Shown here: piece after piece, positions 44,804 through 50,044 of the stretch | Layout of the letters: every line of letters starts with the position of its first letter | Position numbering within the stretch: position 1 is the stretch's first letter | Notes under the pieces: model-generated | Seen by the model: the letters and a program-made list of their open reading frames with translations, nothing else | Told to the model about the DNA's origin: nothing | The model's database searches: none | Assembly: GCA_945883115.1 (NCBI GenBank) | Contig: CAMCXA010000014.1 | Coordinates: 1 to 50,044 of the forward strand | From: Alsobacter soli | Lineage (GTDB): Bacteria > Pseudomonadota > Alphaproteobacteria > Rhizobiales > Beijerinckiaceae | Length of the DNA: 50,044 nt | Direction of reading: 5' to 3' | Translations under genes and position numbers: made by a program

Positions 44804-44959
44804 GATCTTTTCCTGTCTCCGCGTGGTTTCGTCTCCTTGCTGGGTCAGCGCAAGCGAGAGGTCAAGCGGAAAGTCGCGAATTCGGGCGAGAAATCCCGCT
44901 GGCGATCTCAGGCCAGTTCTGGCATGGGAGACATCAGACGATATTGAACGAGGCCAAAA

Positions 44960-45973
44960 GTGACAAATCCGGTAACTGTAGCAGTTTTGCGTGGTGAAGC
45001 CGTCGAATCCCGCCATAGAGGGGCCATTTCGATTGTAGATGCCGCTGGCAAGACCGTTTTTTCGCTCGGTGACGTCGAAAAGCCGATTTTTCCGCGCTCC
45101 GCGATCAAAGCGTTGCAGGCGCTTCCTCTCGTCGAGAGCGGCATTGCGGACCGATTTGGGCTGACGGCGCAGGAGATTTCGCTGGCCTGTTCATCGCATT
45201 CCGGCGAACCAATTCATGTGGAAACGGCACTTTCCATGCTGAAAAAAGCGGGAAAAGACGCTGATTGCCTCGAATGTGGGGCGCATTGGCCGGTTTCGGG
45301 CAAAGCGGAGCGGGAGTTGGCAGCTTCAGGCGAAAAGCCGTCGGCGCTCCACAATAATTGCTCGGGGAAGCATTCAGGTTTTATCTGCCTTTCCTGCGGC
45401 CTTGACGAGGATCCGAAGGGATATATCGGGGCAAATCACCGTGTTCAGCGCGAAATTCGGGCTGCTGGCGAGGAAATGACCGGATTTACCTATCTGGACG
45501 CGTTTGCAGGCATTGATGGCTGCTCGATCCCGACCTATGCGGTGCCATTGAAGGCCCTGGCGCTTGGCTTTGCACGGTTCGGGACGGGGTATGGCCTCGA
45601 CAAGAAGCGGGCAGAGGCAGCGCAGCGCATCCGCGAAGCTGTCGCACAGTATCCGCTGCTTGTTGCAGGGACAGGCCGGTTCGATACCGATGTTATGAAC
45701 CTCTTCGGGGCAAGACTTTTTATGAAAACGGGCGCGGAAGGCGTGTATTGCGCAACAATGCCTGAGCAAGGCCTTGGTATTGCGGTCAAATGTGACGATG
45801 GAGAGGGGCGTGCAGCGCAAGTTATACTTGGCGCTATTGTCCAACACTTCCTGCCAATGTCTGAAACCGAGCATGATAGCTTTGCGAAACTTGCCGAACC
45901 TGTGTTGCGCAACTGGAACGGAATCGAGGTTGGGAGGCTCAGATCGGTGCTCGACTTCACCAAGACTAGTTAA
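44960..45973 (+). CDS. L-asparaginase, Rhizobium-type (ReAV-like)
   Basis: A 337-residue enzyme that hydrolyses asparagine to aspartate and ammonia. It belongs to the Rhizobium etli type (COG4448), unrelated to the E. coli enzymes. All residues reported for the active site of the R. etli enzyme are present one position earlier: Ser47 and Lys50 (RSAIK), Ser79 (CSSHSGEP), Cys134 and Lys137 (NNCSGKHSG), Asp186 and Cys188 (GIDGCSIP). Cys134, Lys137 and Cys188 are the zinc ligands in that family. The start is a GTG at 44960 with GAGG six bases before. It is divergent from ugd across about 156 bases. Confidence 0.93.
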   Translation: MTNPVTVAVLRGEAVESRHRGAISIVDAAGKTVFSLGDVEKPIFPRSAIKALQALPLVESGIADRFGLTAQEISLACSSHSGEPIHVETALSMLKKAGKDADCLECGAHWPVSGKAERELAASGEKPSALHNNCSGKHSGFICLSCGLDEDPKGYIGANHRVQREIRAAGEEMTGFTYLDAFAGIDGCSIPTYAVPLKALALGFARFGTGYGLDKKRAEAAQRIREAVAQYPLLVAGTGRFDTDVMNLFGARLFMKTGAEGVYCATMPEQGLGIAVKCDDGEGRAAQVILGAIVQHFLPMSETEHDSFAKLAEPVLRNWNGIEVGRLRSVLDFTKTS

Positions 45974-46103
45974 CGGGTTTATATTGTCCTAATTCGGTCA
46001 TGATTTCCGGCTACCGCATAAATACTTTGTGTGTCGCTTTGGCACTCAGGAATATACTCCTTTAATCTTCACATTCGAATCTGAAAGTCCTGTGTTTACT
46101 GTC

Positions 46104-47234
46104 ATGACTCATGTCCAACACCGCGTTTTTCCATGGAACTTAAAAATAAAAGTCCTTTGTTTATCGATGCTTGTTTTCACGGGATGCTCCACTCTACCAG
46201 ATGTTTCACCGGTAAAGTCGGGTGTTGGAGGTCCAGCTAAAACGACCAGCACGCTTGTTCCGCTGTTTATCGTGTCGACCCGCAAGGCGGAGACCGAGCG
46301 GGCCCAGAGCAGCGACCTCGCGAGGGATACGCGGTTTCTTGTGAGCTCCGTCAGCATCCCGCCGGGCCATCAACCGGGCGTGATCGAGCAGCCCTCGTTC
46401 GGGAGCCCGAACAAGGCGTCCCATTTCGTATTTGCCGGCCAGCGTGATCTCGACGAGCAGTCCTTCAAGTCCGAGATTGCGATGCAGATCTCCGGGCGCG
46501 TCGGCGTGAACCGCGATGTGCTGGTGTATGTGCACGGCTTTAATACGGGCTATGACGAGGCGCGGTTCCGGCTTGCGCAGATTGTGGAAGATTCGGATTT
46601 CACCGGCATCCCGGTTTTGTTCACATGGCCCTCGCGCAACAAGGTGCTTGCGTATGGCGCCGACAAGGAGAGCGCGACGGCCTCGCGCGACGCGCTCGAG
46701 CAGGCGTTGACTGATTTGAGCGAAACGGCGGGGATTGGCAGGATTCATATTCTCGCGCATTCGATGGGCACATGGCTGACCATGGAGGCGATGCGCCAGC
46801 GCGCCATGGCCGGACAAGCAAACCTCAACGGGAAGATCGGCGAGATTATGCTCGCGGCACCCGATATTGATCTCGATGTGTTCCGCTCGCAGCTTGCCCG
46901 CGTCGGCAAGGTGACGCGCATCTCGCTCTTCGCCTCGACGGATGACAGAGCCTTGTCGCTCTCGAGCGTTCTGGCGGGAGACCGGCAGCGGCTGGGCGCG
47001 CTTGACCTGACCAATCCGAAGCACCGCGAGGAGATTACGAGCCTTGGCGTGCGGGTGTATGATCTGACAGGTAGCGATGTGCCGGACTTCTTCAAACACG
47101 GCACTTTCGCGGAAGCGCCCTCCGTCGTCCGCGCCATCGGGATGCAACTCGCCGAATCCCCGCTCGCGGAACAACAGCCGCAAGCCTATATCGACCAAAA
47201 CACCGGCTCATCCCCCGCGCTTATAGTGCAGTAG
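46104..47234 (+). CDS. DUF900-type alpha/beta hydrolase, probable lipoprotein
   Basis: A 376-residue hydrolase of the alpha/beta fold. The N-terminus has a basic and hydrophobic signal followed by a lipobox-like LVFTGC (Cys28), so it is probably anchored to the outer or inner membrane. The oxyanion loop VYVHGFNTGYDEAR is at 142-155, the nucleophile Ser220 is in LAHSMGT, and the acid Asp is probably in the VRVYDLTGSDVPD region. The substrate is unknown. ATG 46104 is chosen because the signal starts there; the frame stays open 25 codons upstream. The first 140 bases are AT-rich and the rest GC-rich. Confidence 0.85.
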   Translation: MTHVQHRVFPWNLKIKVLCLSMLVFTGCSTLPDVSPVKSGVGGPAKTTSTLVPLFIVSTRKAETERAQSSDLARDTRFLVSSVSIPPGHQPGVIEQPSFGSPNKASHFVFAGQRDLDEQSFKSEIAMQISGRVGVNRDVLVYVHGFNTGYDEARFRLAQIVEDSDFTGIPVLFTWPSRNKVLAYGADKESATASRDALEQALTDLSETAGIGRIHILAHSMGTWLTMEAMRQRAMAGQANLNGKIGEIMLAAPDIDLDVFRSQLARVGKVTRISLFASTDDRALSLSSVLAGDRQRLGALDLTNPKHREEITSLGVRVYDLTGSDVPDFFKHGTFAEAPSVVRAIGMQLAESPLAEQQPQAYIDQNTGSSPALIVQ

Positions 47235-47406
47235 GGGGAGGGCGTCGGAGTTTTTTGTTTTTCAGCTCGAGCGACTGGCGCGCAGATCGAACAATGGCTC
47301 AACAAGGCTGTTGAACGTAACCAATTTTTGGTAGGGACTTTTGATCTTTTTTTCTAAAAAACACACTATAAACAGATTACTATCCTGAAATTTTCTCCGT
47401 TGTTTG

Positions 47407-47432
47407 TTAGAAATATCTATTATATTTTCTAA
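47407..47432 (+). promoter_or_regulatory. Inverted repeat before the AbiEi-like gene
   Basis: TTAGAAATAT (47407-47416) faces ATATTTTCTAA (47422-47432), a palindrome with one extra T. It lies 15 bases before the start codon, within an AT-rich promoter region. AbiEi antitoxins are known to bind inverted repeats before their own genes, so this is a likely autoregulation site. Confidence 0.45.
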
Positions 47433-47447
47433 TACTCGGAGTTAAAA

Positions 47448-48056
47448 ATGATAGCGATTGCAGACAAGATCATCAAGCGCGTCCGCGGAAAAGGACGAGG
47501 CTGGGCGTTTACACCCAAGGATTTTCTCGACCTTGGCGCTCGCGGATCTATTGATGTGGCGCTCGGCCGTCTGGTCCAGCATGGTCATATTCGTCGACTG
47601 GGCCGCGGTCTTTACGACTATCCCAAAATCAACGCCCGGTTAGGCGCGCTGACGCCCGATATCGACCTGATTGCGCAGGCGATTGCGACACAGGGCGGAG
47701 ATCGAATCGCCAGAAGCGGGGCGCAAGCGGCGAACCGGATGGGCCTTTCCACTCAGGTTCCGGCGAAAATTAATTTTGCGACCAGTGGCAGGTCCCGCAT
47801 CAAAAAAGTTGCCGGAAGGACAATCTCGCTCACACGCTCGCGGGTGCCGATTTTGGACACGACCTCCCCGAATGCCAATGCCGTCCTCCAGCTTCTTTCT
47901 CATCTCGGCAAAGCAGAGATCAATGATGATCTGATCAAAAAATGTGCTGCCGGACTCGCGCCGCACGATCTCAAAGCACTGAAAAAGGCGCAAGCCGCAA
48001 TGCCGGGATGGCTGAGTGATGCGGTGTTCAGAATATGTTCGAGCCAGCATGGATGA
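47448..48056 (+). CDS. AbiEi-like (DUF6088) antitoxin-family protein
   Basis: A 202-residue protein with an N-terminal winged-helix region (IDVALGRLVQHGHIRRLGRG followed by LYDYP) and the C-terminal domain of DUF6088 proteins (RIARSGAQAANRMGLSTQVP). These belong with AbiEi, the antitoxin of AbiE-type type IV toxin-antitoxin systems, where it acts as a transcriptional repressor. A nucleotidyltransferase toxin (AbiEii) normally overlaps its end. Here only a 22-codon frame remains at that place. CGGAG is seven bases before ATG 47448. The gene is followed by a DNA methyltransferase. Confidence 0.85.
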   Translation: MIAIADKIIKRVRGKGRGWAFTPKDFLDLGARGSIDVALGRLVQHGHIRRLGRGLYDYPKINARLGALTPDIDLIAQAIATQGGDRIARSGAQAANRMGLSTQVPAKINFATSGRSRIKKVAGRTISLTRSRVPILDTTSPNANAVLQLLSHLGKAEINDDLIKKCAAGLAPHDLKALKKAQAAMPGWLSDAVFRICSSQHG

Positions 48057-48117
48057 TTTTTTTGGCGGATCTATTTATCTTGAAATTCCATCCGCGACTA
48101 AATCATCACAGGTATGA
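48049..48117 (+). pseudogene. Short overlapping frame where an AbiEii toxin gene is expected
   Basis: An ATG at 48049 overlaps the last eight bases of the antitoxin gene, exactly as an AbiEii toxin gene would. It encodes only MDDFFGGSIYLEIPS and a few more residues before TGA at 48115-48117. The opening MDDFF resembles the start of such toxins, but the remainder does not. The next 140 bases contain no frame of note. It may be the remnant of a lost toxin or a chance ORF. Confidence 0.3.
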
Positions 48118-48257
48118 CCACTTGCAAAGGAAGGGCTTGCTAAAACCACTCACCAGCCTAATAATTTCTTATTTGCGACTCATGTTGAGAGGCAACTGAA
48201 AACTTTTCAACGTTTTTAAATTCATTAGTCTAGCCAAAGGAACTGAAGGTGTTTCAG

Positions 48258-49580
48258 ATGAGACCAGTCGGAATTGACCTTTTCGCTGGCGCAGGTGGAA
48301 TGAGCCCGGGCTTCGAACAAGCAGGGGTCGATGTTGTTGCCGCTGTCGAAATTGATCCAATTCATTGTGCTGCTCACAAGTTCAATTTCCCTGACTGCGC
48401 AATAATCCCGCTTTCAATTCAGAAAGTAAGTGGGGCGGATATTCGAAAGATAGCCGGGATAGGAAATCAACCGATCGATGTGGTCTTCGGTGGGCCTCCG
48501 TGCCAAGGTTTTTCAATGATTGGGCAACGTTCAATGGACGATCCCAGAAACGAACTGGTCCTCGATTTTGTTCGAATAGTCCGTGAACTCGACACGAAAA
48601 TGTTTGTATTTGAGAACGTGAAGGGTCTTACCGTCGGCAAACAAAAGAAATTTTTACTAGAAATCATTGAAGCATTTGATGAGGCCGGCTACTTGGTCCA
48701 TAATAAATGGCAGGTTCTTGACGCTGCAAATTTTGGAGTTCCGCAGCACCGTGAACGATTGATCCTATTTGGAGCAAAAAAAAGGCATAAATTACCTGAA
48801 TATCCAAATCCCACGGTTTTGCCTGCTGATTCAAAAAAAAATGATGCGATTCTTCCGCGTGGCCCAACCTGTAAAGAAGCTCTTGGCGATCTTTCTGATG
48901 CTGACGAATTCACTACACTAAGCCATTTGGACAGCGTTGAGGCAAAGTTCGGGAAGTTGTCCGCTTATTCAGCAGAAATGCGATTACAAAGAGCCGACGA
49001 TTGGCATTTTGGTTACAAGCGTTTTTGGGACCCCAATATACTCACATCGAGTATGAGAACGGAACATACCGAGATTTCGCAACGGAGATTTGCCGAGACA
49101 AGACTTGGCTCCGTAGAGCCTATTTCTCGGTTTTTTAAACTTCATCCAGATGGATTATCTAACACGCTGCGCGCGGGCACCGACGGAAGTCGTGGAGCTT
49201 TTACGTCACCCCGTCCGATCCACTACAGGTTTAATCGCTGCATAACGGTACGAGAAATGGCGCGTTTGCACGGATTCCCAGATTGGTTTCGCTTTCATAT
49301 TACGAAATGGCATGGGGCGCGCCAAATTGGAAACGCTGTACCGCCGCCGCTTGCACGTGTTGTAGCAACTCAGGTTCTTAAGGCGCTGGGCATACAGCCA
49401 ACTCGGCCAAATCGTATTGTTAAGCTCGGCGACCCAAATCTACTGTCTGTGAACATGTCAGAAGCCGCCACCTACTTTAACATCGCAAAGCCAAATAATA
49501 CGCGCAATTGCAGAAGTGGAAACAAAAAGCGGAAACAAAATGAAACTGAGGCTGCCCGAATAACAACTATGGGGGTATAG
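48258..49580 (+). CDS. DNA (cytosine-5) methyltransferase of a type II restriction-modification system
   Basis: A 440-residue C5 methyltransferase. Motif I DLFAGAGGMSPGFE is at residues 7-20, the catalytic Cys82 in GGPPCQGFS (motif IV), ENVKG (motif VI) at 119-123, QHRERL (motif VIII) follows, and motif X QIGNAVPPPLARVV is near the end. The region between motif VIII and the end holds the target-recognition domain. A tail of about 60 residues after motif X is basic and non-conserved. ATG 48258 has GAAGG eight bases upstream and is preferred over GTG 48249. The gene is AT-rich compared with the chromosome and is followed directly by a truncated gene. Confidence 0.95.
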   Translation: MRPVGIDLFAGAGGMSPGFEQAGVDVVAAVEIDPIHCAAHKFNFPDCAIIPLSIQKVSGADIRKIAGIGNQPIDVVFGGPPCQGFSMIGQRSMDDPRNELVLDFVRIVRELDTKMFVFENVKGLTVGKQKKFLLEIIEAFDEAGYLVHNKWQVLDAANFGVPQHRERLILFGAKKRHKLPEYPNPTVLPADSKKNDAILPRGPTCKEALGDLSDADEFTTLSHLDSVEAKFGKLSAYSAEMRLQRADDWHFGYKRFWDPNILTSSMRTEHTEISQRRFAETRLGSVEPISRFFKLHPDGLSNTLRAGTDGSRGAFTSPRPIHYRFNRCITVREMARLHGFPDWFRFHITKWHGARQIGNAVPPPLARVVATQVLKALGIQPTRPNRIVKLGDPNLLSVNMSEAATYFNIAKPNNTRNCRSGNKKRKQNETEAARITTMGV

Positions 49581-49943
49581 ATGGCTTCTGCTGAAAATAG
49601 CAACGAAAGTCGATATCGGCGCCTCATTGAAAAGGTTTTTTTTCAAAAATACGTTGATGGAGTAGAAAGAATAGAATGGAATCGCGGTGATCTTGAGGTT
49701 GCTGCGAATTTATTAGGAATGGTTACTCCAAAAAACCTTGGCGATATTATCTATTCAGTCCGCTACCGAACAACCATGCCTCAGTCTATCATTGAAAAGC
49801 AACCTGAAGGCTTCGAATGGATTATTGAAGGCGCAGGACGTTCTCGCTATGCATTTTGCCTCGTTCGCTCTAATCGAATTTTGCCTAATCCAAATCTAGG
49901 CTCAGGACCCGTTAAAGGGATTCACAAACAGTCGATTATCTGA
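49581..49943 (+). pseudogene. Probable restriction endonuclease gene, cut by an IS element
   Basis: The ATG follows the methyltransferase stop with no gap, the usual layout of a cognate restriction enzyme. The readable part (about 106 residues to Leu of RILPNPNL) begins MASAENSNESRYRRL and includes VDGVERIEWNRGDLEVAANL and TPKNLGDIIYSVRYRTTMP. I recall homologues that continue after NPNL, but the text here switches to GSGPVKGIHKQSII and stops at 49943. The switch falls at CTAG (49896-49899), where an IS5-family end begins. The enzyme is therefore very likely non-functional. The family name is from memory and not certain. Confidence 0.65.
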
Positions 49944-50044
49944 TTCACTTCCGTATCTGGGAGGGCATCGAGATGGGTGATTTGATTTGGCTTTCGGACG
50001 CGCAGATGCGTCGAATTGAACCTTATTTTCCTTTATCGCATGGG
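49899..50044 (+). mobile_element. IS5-family insertion sequence, left end
   Basis: From about base 49899 the sequence reads GGCTCAGGACCCGTTAAAGG, the probable left terminal repeat, then a ribosome site GGGAGG at 49960-49965 and a transposase start at 49973. The element continues beyond the window. The preceding CTAG (49896-49899) is a plausible target, since IS5 elements favour YTAR or TA sites. The right end and the target duplication are not visible here. Confidence 0.75.
49973..50044 (+). CDS. IS5-family transposase, N-terminal part
   Basis: Twenty-four codons are visible and run off the right edge. They read MGDLIWLSDAQMRRIEPYFP and then LSHG. This is the recognisable N-terminal domain of IS5-family transposases of the IS427/IS1031 groups, in which WLSD-x-QM-x-RIEPYFP-x-SHG is strongly conserved. 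GGGAGG lies eight bases before the ATG. It would cut and paste its own element using a DDE catalytic core that lies outside the window. Confidence 0.85.
   Translation, partial: MGDLIWLSDAQMRRIEPYFPLSHG

Noticed and set aside
44804-45016. A 71-codon upstream extension of ugd
   Set aside because: It overlaps the asparaginase start and precedes the NAD-binding motif that normally begins these enzymes.
1-50044. CRISPR arrays, tRNA and rRNA genes
   Set aside because: I saw no regularly spaced direct repeats and no tRNA-like TPsiC or acceptor patterns in the spacers when reading both strands; a tRNA search program would be needed to be certain.

Overview
This window looks like chromosomal DNA of an alphaproteobacterium, most likely from the order Hyphomicrobiales (Rhizobiales). 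The evidence is the gene content and local order. The F0 cluster is atpI-atpB-atpE-atpF'-atpF with two b-type subunits. A mutY / DUF721 / dsbA-like / smc block is present, as are a SciP-type DUF1153 regulator, an electron transfer flavoprotein-ubiquinone oxidoreductase beside a TPR protein and ispE, a Rhizobium-type (ReAV-like) asparaginase, and a desaturase/Rieske/reductase trio of the MocDEF type. I see no tRNA or rRNA gene and no CRISPR array.

Layout. 0-3.1 kb: a sugar catabolic cluster on the minus strand (TIM-barrel isomerase, PfkB kinase, amidohydrolase cut by the window edge) and, divergently, a FucU/RbsD mutarotase gene broken by one in-frame stop. 3.3-9.7 kb: a small AT-rich orphan gene, a chromate transporter, the MocDEF-like oxygenase operon, a diverged PanB homologue and an Mrp ATPase. 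9.9-20.8 kb: a beta-hydroxyacid dehydrogenase, then glyS, a Fic protein, a CDGSH protein, glyQ, ispE, a TPR protein and the ETF-ubiquinone oxidoreductase, followed by a divergent uracil-DNA glycosylase. 20.9-28.4 kb: F0 ATP synthase genes, smc, a DsbA-like protein and a DUF721 protein, all on the minus strand. 28.5-33.2 kb: mutY, then the NAD biosynthesis operon nadABC behind a palindromic operator that overlaps its -10 box. 33.3-38.4 kb: ppdK, an orphan pair of peptide-type ABC permeases and a Nudix hydrolase on the minus strand.

From about 38.4 kb the sequence becomes less uniform, with AT-rich spacers and mixed codon use. It holds an orphan NarL-type response regulator behind a dense array of TGGA/TCCA half-sites, then pyrD, a SciP-like regulator, mog, a DEAD-box helicase behind a roughly 260-base structured leader, ugd, an asparaginase and a lipoprotein hydrolase. 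The last 2.6 kb is a defence-type patch: an AbiEi-like antitoxin that has lost its toxin, and a DNA cytosine methyltransferase followed directly by what is probably its restriction endonuclease, which is cut by the left end of an IS5-family element running out of the window.

The most interesting items are the disrupted restriction-modification pair, the half-site array before the response regulator, the structured helicase leader, the Fic gene set inside the glycyl-tRNA synthetase genes with its own inverted-repeat operator, a family-4-like uracil-DNA glycosylase lacking two of the four cluster cysteines, and the single-stop fucU gene. I did not find a clearly new multi-gene system. Most candidates are odd variants or contexts of known families.
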